A stretch of DNA of 36,181 nt. It comes from an uncultured Clostridia bacterium. GTDB lineage: Bacteria > Bacillota > Clostridia > Oscillospirales > Oscillospiraceae. A program made the position numbers and the translations under genes. The first letter of the stretch is position 1. Every line of letters starts with the position of its first letter. This document shows, in pieces, positions 1 to 6,210 of this stretch. The notes below the pieces were generated by a model, which did not search any database, was not told the DNA's origin, and saw nothing but the letters and a program-made list of their open reading frames with translations. The stretch lies in contig CANBCW010000019.1 in assembly GCA_947367115.1 (NCBI GenBank), forward strand, positions 1 to 36,181, written 5' to 3'.

Positions 1-663
1 GAATACCTGTCCAAGAAGTCCGTCTGGATCTTCGGCGGCGACGGCTGGGCATACGACATCGGCTTCGGCGGTGTTGACCATGTTCTGGCCTCCAATAAGG
101 ACGTCAACATCTTCGTCTTCGACACCGAGGTTTACTCCAACACCGGTGGTCAGGCTTCCAAGGCTTCCAACATCGGCCAGGTTGCCCAGTTTGCAGCCTC
201 CGGTAAGGAGACCAAGAAGAAGTCCCTGGCTGAGATCGCCATGTCCTACGGCTATGTTTACGTTGCTCAGATCGCCATGGGCGCCAACCAGGCTCAGACC
301 ATCAAGGCTATCTGCGAGGCTGAGGCCTACAACGGTCCTTCCCTGATCATCGGCTACGCTCCCTGTGAGATGCACTCCATCAAGGGCGGCATGACCAACT
401 GCCAGGCCGAGATGAAGAAGGCTGTTGACTGCGGCTACTGGAACCTGTTCCGCTTCGATCCCTCCAAGGAGACCGGCAAGTTCCAGCTCGACAGCAAGCA
501 GCCCAAGGATGGCTACCAGGAATTCCTGATGAACGAGGCTCGTTACAGCCGTCTGACCCGCGAGTTCCCCGAGCGCGCCACCGACCTGTTCGCCAAGAAC
601 GAGGCCGCTGCCAAGGAGCGTTGGGAGCACCTGAACAAGCTGGTCGAGATGTACAAGGACTAA
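1..663 (+). CDS. nifJ: Pyruvate:ferredoxin (flavodoxin) oxidoreductase, C-terminal part
   Basis: The reading frame is open from the first base and ends with TAA at 661-663, giving the last 220 residues of a protein whose family is usually about 1170 residues. The enzyme oxidatively decarboxylates pyruvate to acetyl-CoA and reduces ferredoxin, a central step of anaerobic fermentation in the cytoplasm. The visible part is the thiamine-diphosphate domain: the GDGWAYDIG stretch (about residues 14-22) and the later NTGGQ motif bind the cofactor and its metal. The C-terminal tail is the usual helical end. The start, pyruvate-binding domain and 4Fe-4S domains lie left of the window. A strong hairpin follows the stop codon. 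Identification is confident; only completeness is unknown. Confidence 0.95.
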   Translation, partial: EYLSKKSVWIFGGDGWAYDIGFGGVDHVLASNKDVNIFVFDTEVYSNTGGQASKASNIGQVAQFAASGKETKKKSLAEIAMSYGYVYVAQIAMGANQAQTIKAICEAEAYNGPSLIIGYAPCEMHSIKGGMTNCQAEMKKAVDCGYWNLFRFDPSKETGKFQLDSKQPKDGYQEFLMNEARYSRLTREFPERATDLFAKNEAAAKERWEHLNKLVEMYKD

Positions 664-687
664 TTCCTGACATTTACCAATGCATTA

Positions 688-713
688 CCGCCCCGGGCAA
701 CCGGGGCGGTTTT
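688..713 (+). terminator. Rho-independent terminator after nifJ
   Basis: A perfect 9-bp GC-rich stem (CCGCCCCGG / CCGGGGCGG) with a GCAA loop is followed by four T residues. It lies 25 bases after the nifJ stop and only 17 bases before the Nudix start codon, so the Nudix gene depends on read-through or on a promoter not obvious here. Confidence 0.85.
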
Positions 714-729
714 CATAAAGGAGAAACTC

Positions 730-1233
730 ATGCGTTTTACCTACTGTCCTCACTGCGGTTCCCTGCTGACGAAGAAAGAGATCGGTGACGAAGGACTGAT
801 CCCTTACTGCGAAAGCTGTAAAGTACCGCTATGGAATATGTTTACGACCTGCATTATATGCGCGGTAGTCAATGAGTATGGCGAGATCGCGCTGCTGCGT
901 CAAAACTATGTGTCCACAACAAATTACGTCTGTGTCGCCGGTGTCATGAAGCTGGGCGAATCTGCTGAGGAAACTGCCCGCCGTGAGATCGCTGAAGAGA
1001 TCGGTCTTGAAGTAAATGAGCTTCAATTCATCCGCAGCTATCCCTATGAAAAAAAGGAAATGCTGATGCTTGGCTTCCACGCATCGGTAAAGAAAGCGGA
1101 TTTCCGTATTTCCCGGGAGGTGGATGCTGTGGAGTGGTTCCCTCTCAGCACCGCAATGGATAGATTGCGCCCCGGCAGTATCGCTTGGGAATTGGTTAAA
1201 ACCGTAAAGGAGAATCTATGCTCTGCACTGTAA
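730..1233 (+). CDS. Zinc-ribbon Nudix hydrolase
   Basis: A 167-residue protein. The N-terminus has two CxxC pairs (C6/C9 and C27/C30), a zinc ribbon as in NudC-type NADH pyrophosphatases. The Nudix box is perfect at residues 71-93 (G71, E77, R85-E86, E89-E90, G92), so the enzyme should bind magnesium and cleave a nucleoside-diphosphate-linked substrate. The SQPWPFPxS signature that marks true NudC is not seen, so the substrate is open. The start ATG has AAGGAG at 718-723. The 3' end overlaps the next small gene by 16 bases, which suggests translational coupling. Confidence 0.88.
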   Translation: MRFTYCPHCGSLLTKKEIGDEGLIPYCESCKVPLWNMFTTCIICAVVNEYGEIALLRQNYVSTTNYVCVAGVMKLGESAEETARREIAEEIGLEVNELQFIRSYPYEKKEMLMLGFHASVKKADFRISREVDAVEWFPLSTAMDRLRPGSIAWELVKTVKENLCSAL

Positions 1234-1373
1234 TTGATGTCCGCGGCGATTACGCCTTTGTCAAATACGACAATACTGGCGTTGTCTCCGAGGTTGCCAT
1301 CGCCCTGCTGCCTTTTGGCGTGGATGTGGGCGATAAGCTGAAATTTGAGAATTACGAATTTATCGCCATATAA
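1218..1373 (+). CDS. Small 51-residue protein, possibly DUF3006-like
   Basis: ATG at 1218, inside the 3' end of the Nudix gene but in another frame, with AAAGGAG at 1206-1212 at good spacing; TAA at 1371-1373. The protein is short and beta-rich in appearance: an N-terminal hydrophobic strand, VRGDYAFVKYDN, then ALLPFGVDVGDKLKFEN. The LLP.GV..GD.L.F pattern resembles the small DUF3006 family, whose function is unknown; this is a recollection of a pattern, not a search result. The overlap with the Nudix gene and a terminator directly after the stop make it the last gene of a two-gene unit. Confidence 0.65.
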   Translation: MLCTVIDVRGDYAFVKYDNTGVVSEVAIALLPFGVDVGDKLKFENYEFIAI

Positions 1374-1407
1374 AAAATCGTGCCATTTTGAAAATGGCAC
1401 GATTTTT
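1373..1407. terminator. Bidirectional terminator between convergent genes
   Basis: A near-perfect palindrome: ATCGTGCCATTTT, G, AAAATGGCACGAT, flanked by A-run on the left and T-run on the right. It serves the Nudix/small-gene unit on plus and the AI-2E-type gene on minus. Confidence 0.88.
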
Positions 1408-1417
1408 TTGATTCAAT

Positions 1418-2689
1418 TCACGCTTCACTCTCAGAGTTTTCCGTTTCTTCTTCAGCAGCAGGCTTTCCCTGTTCCTTGTTCCGCTCCTTGACGCGTTCAC
1501 GAGTCTGCTGCAAGCGCGAGCGCAGCTCCGGGGGATGATCCTGAAGCTTATCTCGATCAATGTCACGTTTTTCAAGGCGTGACTTTGTGATTTCCCGCAG
1601 CAGCGTATACAGCACAGAAACCAGAGGAATCATGATCAGCATCCCCGCAATGCCCATCAGCTCACCGCCCAGTGTTACCGCCAGCAGCACCCACATTCCC
1701 GGCAGGCCAACAGACTTGCCCACAACCCTGGGATAGATCACATTGCCTTCGAACTGCTGAATTACCAGGAACATGACTACGAACCAAACAGCTTGTATGG
1801 GATTGTCAACCAGAATAAAGAACGCGCCCAGAATACAGCCCACAAAGGCACCGACGATGGGCACCAGGGCTGTTACCGCTACCAGAACACTGACCAGAGG
1901 AATGTACGGCATCTGGAAAATCAGCATAGAAATTGCAAACAGGCATCCGAGAATCAACGCTTCCAAACACTGTCCAGAAATAAAATTGGAGAAGGTCACA
2001 TTGGTCAGCCGCAGAATGCGAATGCTTTCATCGCAAATCCGTTCCGGCAAAAATGCATACGCCAGCCGTCTGGCCTGGCGAGCCAGAATTTCCTTGCGGA
2101 ACAGGCAATATAGGCCAAACACCAACGAAATGACCGCGTTGAAGATCCCGGTAGACAGACTGCCAATGGCACTAAACGCGCCGCTGAGAATGGCGGTGAT
2201 GCTGTTTCCAACAATGGTGACAACCTTCTGAACGATGCTTGACCAGTCCAATTTCTCCAGTTCCGTATTCGCCTTCAGCCAATCAAGCAATTCAGGGTTT
2301 TCATTCAGCAGTTCCTTCGCCTTTTCTACCACACTGTTAAAAAATGCGGGAAGACGTGAAATCAGATTTTGAACCGTTTCAGACACCTGAGGCAGCAGCA
2401 GTTGGAACACCAGGAAGAGCACAAGCCCAATAAATGCAAAGGTCAGAAGCACCGCGGCGACCCGGCGCAGCGAACGGTTTTTGATACCTTTCAGCATTCC
2501 TTCAATTCCCCGCATGGGAACGTTCAAAACAAAGGCAATGCCCGCACCGATGACAAACGGTGAAAAAATATTTTTGAAGAATTGATAAACAGCACGAACG
2601 CGATCTGTTTCATGGAGCAGCCAATACAGAAAAATACATGCGGCCACACCCAAAAAAACATTGCGCAGCGTTTTTCGCTCAATGTGCAT
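1418..2689 (-). CDS. AI-2E family (PerM/YtvI-like) membrane transporter
   Basis: A 423-residue integral membrane protein. It has an N-terminal pair of hydrophobic segments, a segment beginning FSPFVIGAGIAFVLNVP, a central soluble helical region (about residues 110-165), and then the C-terminal membrane block with VTALVPIVGAFVG and GNVIYPRVVGKSVGLP, both characteristic of this family. The C-terminal 60 residues are charged and cytosolic. Family members export diverse small molecules or ions; a role in AI-2 export is known for only a few, so the substrate is not claimed. Start ATG at 2689 has a GGAAGGGGG ribosome site. It is transcribed alone. Confidence 0.88.
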   Translation of the reverse strand: MHIERKTLRNVFLGVAACIFLYWLLHETDRVRAVYQFFKNIFSPFVIGAGIAFVLNVPMRGIEGMLKGIKNRSLRRVAAVLLTFAFIGLVLFLVFQLLLPQVSETVQNLISRLPAFFNSVVEKAKELLNENPELLDWLKANTELEKLDWSSIVQKVVTIVGNSITAILSGAFSAIGSLSTGIFNAVISLVFGLYCLFRKEILARQARRLAYAFLPERICDESIRILRLTNVTFSNFISGQCLEALILGCLFAISMLIFQMPYIPLVSVLVAVTALVPIVGAFVGCILGAFFILVDNPIQAVWFVVMFLVIQQFEGNVIYPRVVGKSVGLPGMWVLLAVTLGGELMGIAGMLIMIPLVSVLYTLLREITKSRLEKRDIDRDKLQDHPPELRSRLQQTRERVKERNKEQGKPAAEEETENSESEA

Positions 2690-2720
2690 ATGAGTTTCCC
2701 CCTTCCATCATTTCCATATC

Positions 2721-2726
2721 ATTATA
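2721..2726 (-). promoter_or_regulatory. Probable -10 box of the AI-2E-type gene
   Basis: Minus-strand TATAAT about 30 bases upstream of the start codon. The -35 at 17-bp spacing is poor (TGGATT), so only the -10 is called. Confidence 0.45.
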
Positions 2727-2833
2727 GCTTAACCAAAATTAAAAATCCAGTTAACAAGCTGTGAACATTTCAAATTTCGATAAACTTTTCTTTTGACATG
2801 ATTGTATTCACCCCTGCACCGCCTGTCAAGTAT

Positions 2834-2862
2834 GCATAAGCGGTCAAACTGACACATAGAGT
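2834..2862 (+). promoter_or_regulatory. SigE-like promoter of spoIIID
   Basis: GCATAAG (2834-2840), 14 bases, CATAGAGT (2855-2862). The Bacillus SigE consensus is roughly KMATATT, 13-15 bases, CATACAHT, so the match is 5 of 7 and 6 of 8. No good SigA promoter is seen between here and the start codon. spoIIID is transcribed by SigE in B. subtilis, which fits. The call remains an inference from consensus. Confidence 0.5.
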
Positions 2863-2895
2863 TTTTTGGCAGCACACAGCATCGGAGGGGAGACT

Positions 2896-3147
2896 ATGTC
2901 AGACACCATTGAGGAAAGGGCCTGCGAATTGGCTGTGTACATCATCGAAAACGGCGCCACGGTACGCGCTGCCGCAAAGCACTTCGGCATCTCCAAATCC
3001 ACCGTACACAAGGATCTGCAGCAACGTCTGCCAAAATGCAACGCCTCGCTTTATACGCAGGTGCGGCAGGTGCTTGACCTGAACAAACAGGAACGCCATA
3101 TTCGTGGCGGCATGGCAACTCGGCAAAAGTACAAGGGAACGATATGA
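2896..3147 (+). CDS. spoIIID: Sporulation transcriptional regulator SpoIIID
   Basis: An 83-residue DNA-binding protein that controls mother-cell gene expression between SigE and SigK during sporulation. The helix-turn-helix lies at about residues 18-45, with the family hallmark GISKSTVHKDL, and the C-terminal basic tail has HIRGGMATRQKYK, matching the HLRGGEATKLKYK region I recall from B. subtilis SpoIIID. The frame is open upstream, but ATG at 2896 is preferred because GGAGGGG at 2884-2890 lies five bases upstream and the protein then begins MSDTIEERA like its homologues. It strongly implies a spore former. Confidence 0.95.
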   Translation: MSDTIEERACELAVYIIENGATVRAAAKHFGISKSTVHKDLQQRLPKCNASLYTQVRQVLDLNKQERHIRGGMATRQKYKGTI

Positions 3148-3150
3148 AAC

Positions 3151-3178
3151 AGAGCCCCAACTGCATGGTTGGGGCTCT
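3151..3178. terminator. Stem-loop between spoIIID and the 48-residue gene
   Basis: A perfect 10-bp stem AGAGCCCCAA / TTGGGGCTCT with an 8-base loop, between two convergent stop codons. The T-tract is weak on both strands, but position and stem strength support a bidirectional terminator. Confidence 0.7.
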
Positions 3179-3182
3179 TCGC

Positions 3183-3329
3183 TTAGAGATCATCCGCATC
3201 CTGAATCGGCTTCTCATCCGGCTCAAGAACAAGCCCGGTATAGCTGCCGAAGGGGTCTGTTACGATGGGAAACGTATTGACCTGCGGCAGCGGCGGAATA
3301 ATGGTTATATTCTCTTTTTTCTTCTCCAT
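3183..3329 (-). CDS. Small 48-residue protein, possible forespore product
   Basis: ATG at 3329 on the minus strand, TAA at 3185-3183, with a very strong AGGAGG-type site at 3335-3342 five bases upstream. The protein starts MEKKKENITI, then has a proline/aromatic core NTFPIVTDPFGSYTG and ends in an acidic DADDL. It has no membrane segment or cysteine. I recall similar short proteins in Clostridia but cannot name a function. It converges with spoIIID and shares its terminator stem. A SigF/SigG-like promoter sits at the right distance upstream, suggesting expression in the forespore. Coding is likely because start, ribosome site, promoter and terminator are all in register. Confidence 0.72.
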   Translation of the reverse strand: MEKKKENITIIPPLPQVNTFPIVTDPFGSYTGLVLEPDEKPIQDADDL

Positions 3330-3353
3330 TTACGCACCTCCTCGTCCTGTTTG

Positions 3354-3382
3354 TAGGATGCCACAAGGACAAGTGTCCATTC
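3354..3382 (-). promoter_or_regulatory. SigF/SigG-like promoter of the 48-residue gene
   Basis: Reading the minus strand: GAATG (complement of 3378-3382), 17 bases, CATCCTA (complement of 3354-3360). The forespore consensus is about GHATR, 17-18 bases, CATWHTA; only one -10 base deviates. The predicted transcript start would be near 3347, just upstream of the ribosome site at 3335-3342. Confidence 0.45.
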
Positions 3383-3409
3383 CGGACGGAAAATTTACCA
3401 ATTCGCCAA

Positions 3410-3438
3410 TTGTCATTTTCAGCTTTCAGCGGTATAAT
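3410..3438 (+). promoter_or_regulatory. SigA-type promoter of serC-rlmH
   Basis: TTGTCA (3410-3415), exactly 17 bases, TATAAT (3433-3438), 36 bases before the serC start codon. Confidence 0.85.
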
Positions 3439-3474
3439 AGGAGAAATTTCTCACATATAAGGAGGAACTACCCC

Positions 3475-4560
3475 ATGTACGATCGCAGCTATAACTTTTC
3501 CGCAGGCCCCGCTACCATGCCGGTTCCCGTTCTGGAGGAAATTCGGGACGAAATGATGAACTACCGCGGCACTGGTATGTGCGTCATGGAAATGTCTCAC
3601 CGCTCCAAAGCCTTTCAGGAGATTTACGACAACGCCGAGGCCGACCTGCGTAAGCTGATGGGCATTCCCGATAATTATAAGGTGCTGTTCATTCAGGGCG
3701 GTGCTACCCTGCAGTTCTCTATGATCCCCATGAACCTGATGAAAAACGGCAAGGCCGACTATATCGTTACCGGCGCATGGAGCAAGAAGGCATTCAGTGA
3801 GGCCAAGAAATTTGGCGATGTGAAATGCGTCGCCACCTCTGAGGATCGGAATTACTCCTATATCCCTGACTGCTCCGACCTGCCTATCCGTGATGATGCG
3901 GACTATGTCTACATCTGCGAGAATGAGACCATTCACGGCACCACCTTCCAGACGCTCCCGAATACCAAAGGCAAGATCCTGGTGTCCGATCAGTCTTCCA
4001 TGTTCCTGTCCAAGCCCTGCAATGTTTCCGACTACGGCATGATCTATGGCGGTGTTCAGAAAAACATCGGCCCTGCCGGCCTTGCGATTGTCATTATCCG
4101 CGAGGATCTGATTCGGGACGATCTGGATCCCAAGACGCCCATCTATATGCGTTATGATACCCACGCCGGTGCCGGTTCCATGTACAACACCCCGAACTGC
4201 TGGGCAATTTACGTCTGCGGTAAGGTGTTCCGGTATCTGCTGGACAACGGCGGCCTGGAGGCAATGCAGAAGATCAATGAAGATAAAGCCGCCGTGCTGT
4301 ACGATTATCTGGATCAGTCCAAGCTCTTCAACGGAACTGTTGATAAGGAAGTCCGTTCCGTTATGAATGTTCCCTTCGTCACCGGCTCTAAGGAGCTGGA
4401 TGCCGAGGTTGTGGCCTACACCAAGGCCGCGGGCTTTGACAATCTGAAGGGCCACAAGTCTGTTGGCGGACTCCGGGCCTCTATCTACAACGCCATGCCC
4501 AAGGAAGGTGTTGTGGCTCTGGTGGAGTGCCTGAAACAGTTTGAGGCTGAGCGCGCATAA
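3475..4560 (+). CDS. serC: Phosphoserine aminotransferase
   Basis: A 361-residue PLP enzyme converting 3-phosphohydroxypyruvate and glutamate to phosphoserine and 2-oxoglutarate in serine synthesis; it also serves pyridoxal phosphate synthesis in some bacteria. The N-terminus YNFSAGPATMPVPVL is the classic SerC start, the FIQGGATLQF segment follows, and the cofactor lysine is K196 in GGVQKNIGPAG. The frame is open upstream of 3475, but AAGGAGG at 3459-3465 and the promoter fix this start. The stop and the next start overlap as TAATG, so rlmH is translationally coupled. Length is normal for the family. Confidence 0.97.
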   Translation: MYDRSYNFSAGPATMPVPVLEEIRDEMMNYRGTGMCVMEMSHRSKAFQEIYDNAEADLRKLMGIPDNYKVLFIQGGATLQFSMIPMNLMKNGKADYIVTGAWSKKAFSEAKKFGDVKCVATSEDRNYSYIPDCSDLPIRDDADYVYICENETIHGTTFQTLPNTKGKILVSDQSSMFLSKPCNVSDYGMIYGGVQKNIGPAGLAIVIIREDLIRDDLDPKTPIYMRYDTHAGAGSMYNTPNCWAIYVCGKVFRYLLDNGGLEAMQKINEDKAAVLYDYLDQSKLFNGTVDKEVRSVMNVPFVTGSKELDAEVVAYTKAAGFDNLKGHKSVGGLRASIYNAMPKEGVVALVECLKQFEAERA

Positions 4561-5042
4561 TGTTTGATATCACGCTCATTACGATGGGTAAACTGAAGGA
4601 GAAGTTTTACATCTCCGCAGCCGAGGAATATGCCAAGCGCTTAGGGGCGTACTGCCGCTTTAAACTGTTGGAGCTTCCTGAGCAGTATCTGCCGGAAAAC
4701 CCATCTCCCGCTGAAATAAGCGCCAGTCTTGAAAAAGAAGCGGAGCTGATCCGCCCCAAGATCCCGAAAGGGGCATGGCTGTGCGTTTTCACGCCGGAGG
4801 GTAAGGAGCTTTCCAGTGAGGACTTCGCGCAGAAACTGAGCCAAGTAAAGCTGTCCGGCAAAAGCAGCGCATGTTTTCTCATCGGCTCCTCCTTCGGTAT
4901 GTCCGACACCATCAAGGCAAGAGCTGATTTTAAGCTATCCATGGGCAGGATGACCTTCCCGCACCATCTGGCGAGGGTCATGGTTCTGGAACAACTATAC
5001 CGTGCCGAGGCTATTCAGGCCGGGAGCAAATATCACAAATAA
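4560..5042 (+). CDS. rlmH: 23S rRNA (pseudouridine1915-N3)-methyltransferase
   Basis: A 160-residue SPOUT methyltransferase that modifies pseudouridine 1915 in helix 69 of 23S rRNA. The N-terminus ITLITMGKLKEKFY, the SAM-binding loop FLIGSSFGMS (most homologues have IGGSxG, here GSS) and the C-terminal knot SMGRMTFPHHLARVMVLEQLYRA ending in SKYHK (shortened here to positions rather than quoted in full: residues about 127-160) are all diagnostic. It starts inside the serC stop codon and is followed by a strong terminator, so the two form a complete operon. Confidence 0.95.
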   Translation: MFDITLITMGKLKEKFYISAAEEYAKRLGAYCRFKLLELPEQYLPENPSPAEISASLEKEAELIRPKIPKGAWLCVFTPEGKELSSEDFAQKLSQVKLSGKSSACFLIGSSFGMSDTIKARADFKLSMGRMTFPHHLARVMVLEQLYRAEAIQAGSKYHK

Positions 5043-5048
5043 CCAAAG

Positions 5049-5080
5049 CCGGGTCTGCCAACCGCAGACCCGGTTATTTC
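5049..5080 (+). terminator. Terminator after serC-rlmH
   Basis: A perfect 10-bp stem CCGGGTCTGC / GCAGACCCGG (5049-5058 and 5064-5073) with a five-base loop, then TTATTTCTTT. Confidence 0.85.
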
Positions 5081-5113
5081 TTTGGCCGGTTAATTGTGTA
5101 TTTGAAGTAATTT

Positions 5114-5146
5114 TTGTAGGGCACGCATTGTGTGCATGCCCTGCAA
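5114..5146. repeat. Intergenic palindrome of the GTAGGGC...GCCCTGC type
   Basis: A 14-bp imperfect stem (5114-5127 with 5133-5146; one mismatch and one wobble) around the loop TTGTG. It has no T-tract. I recall palindromes with GTAGGG...GCCCGCAA-type arms scattered between genes in Oscillospiraceae, so it is probably a dispersed repeat rather than a terminator. Confidence 0.5.
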
Positions 5147-5187
5147 AGAAAACGATAAGCAGCAAATAATCTTCCCCCTCTATGTGA

Positions 5188-5222
5188 AATACCTTGACAG
5201 GCGAGGTATTGTATGTTATTAT
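5188..5222 (+). promoter_or_regulatory. Promoter and candidate PadR operator
   Basis: TTGACA (5194-5199), 17 bases, TATTAT (5217-5222). A perfect inverted repeat AATACCT / AGGTATT (5188-5194 and 5204-5210, nine bases apart) straddles the -35 box, the expected place for autorepression by the PadR protein encoded just downstream. Confidence 0.65.
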
Positions 5223-5245
5223 GGTTTCCAGAAAGGGGGAATACC

Positions 5246-5584
5246 ATGTCCATCGCAGGCGATCTGATCCGCGGTCATACGGATGCTATCATATTGGCAA
5301 GACTTTTACAGGCTGATAGTTATGGCTACGAGATCAATAAAATCATCTCCACCCTCTCTGCTGGACGGTTTGAATTGAAGGAGGCCACCCTCTATACCGC
5401 TTTTAAGCGGCTGGAAGAACTGGGGTATATCGCCTCCTATTGGGGCGACTCCGGTGCCGGTGCCCGGCGGCGGTATTACACCATCACCCCCGCTGGCCGG
5501 GAAGCCAGCCACCGTCTGCTGGGAGAATGGCGGGAGACCAAAGAGATCATGGATAAACTCTTAGAAACGGAGGAAGCAAAATGA
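5246..5584 (+). CDS. PadR family transcriptional regulator
   Basis: A 112-residue winged-helix regulator. Diagnostic segments are GHTDAIILARL, DSYGYEINK, the recognition region ELKEATLYTAFKRLEELGYI and GARRRYYTITPAG, all typical of PadR proteins. The ATG at 5246 is chosen over an upstream in-frame start because AAAGGGGGA lies just before it. It begins a three-gene operon with four-base ATGA overlaps at both junctions. Such PadR proteins commonly repress their own operon; the inverted repeat over the -35 box is the likely site. The inducing signal is unknown but probably envelope stress, given the membrane genes behind it. Confidence 0.92.
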   Translation: MSIAGDLIRGHTDAIILARLLQADSYGYEINKIISTLSAGRFELKEATLYTAFKRLEELGYIASYWGDSGAGARRRYYTITPAGREASHRLLGEWRETKEIMDKLLETEEAK

Positions 5585-6210
5585 GAGAACAACTTGCCAA
5601 ATACGTGGAGCTGCTTTTTGCAGGCACCACTGATACGGATGAAATTCAACAGGAGATCCTGCAAAACACCCTTGACCGGTACGACGATATGGTTGCTCAG
5701 GGTAAAGCCCCGGAGGCAGCCTACCGGCTTGCGATCTCCGGCATCGGAGACATCAACGAGATCCTCGGTCAGCAGCCCCAAAAGGCCGCCTCACCTAGTC
5801 CCGCCCTATCAGATGCACCCATGGCAAACAGAAAGCTGCTGCGCTCCATTGCCATCGCTTTATATATCTTGTGTGCCGTACCCTTGTTTCTGACAGACGG
5901 AAGCACATTGGGACTTTGTCTCACCATCATCATCGTAGCCGTGGCAACCGCCATTATGGTCTACACCGGCAAAGGGAAAGGCCAGGCGGCGCAGACTCAT
6001 CAGCAGTCAGCCCCCTTCCCTGCCCAGGCTCATACGCCGGGTCTTCAGATCGCCCGATGCATCATTTGGGGCAGTGGCATCTGCCTGTACATCGGAGTAT
6101 CCCTGCTTACCCACGCCTGGTGGATTACCTGGCTGATCTTCCCCATGCTGGCCTGCGTGCAAGGCATTGCCACTGCCATTTTTGATCTAAAGGAGGCGTG
6201 TAAGAAATGA
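5581..6210 (+). CDS. HAAS/DUF1700-type membrane protein
   Basis: A 209-residue protein. Residues 1-60 are helical and charged (MREQLAKYVELLF..., then IQQEILQNTLDRYDDMV and the GDINEILGQQ turn), the pattern of the HAAS or permease-prefix domain often encoded next to PadR regulators. The rest has four predicted membrane segments, at about 85-103, 107-130, 154-175 and 180-203, separated by a polar linker rich in Gln and Pro. It overlaps padR and the next gene by four bases each. Likely a membrane partner in signal sensing or in controlling the downstream DUF4097-type protein. The exact biochemical role is unknown. Confidence 0.8.
   Translation: MREQLAKYVELLFAGTTDTDEIQQEILQNTLDRYDDMVAQGKAPEAAYRLAISGIGDINEILGQQPQKAASPSPALSDAPMANRKLLRSIAIALYILCAVPLFLTDGSTLGLCLTIIIVAVATAIMVYTGKGKGQAAQTHQQSAPFPAQAHTPGLQIARCIIWGSGICLYIGVSLLTHAWWITWLIFPMLACVQGIATAIFDLKEACKK

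Noticed and set aside
1418..2689. Quorum-sensing AI-2 exporter as a specific function
   Set aside because: The family name is misleading; most members have other or unknown substrates, and no lsr or luxS gene is nearby.
3451..4455. Long antisense frame of 334 codons opposite serC
   Set aside because: It mirrors serC codon bias, has no ribosome site and no family features.
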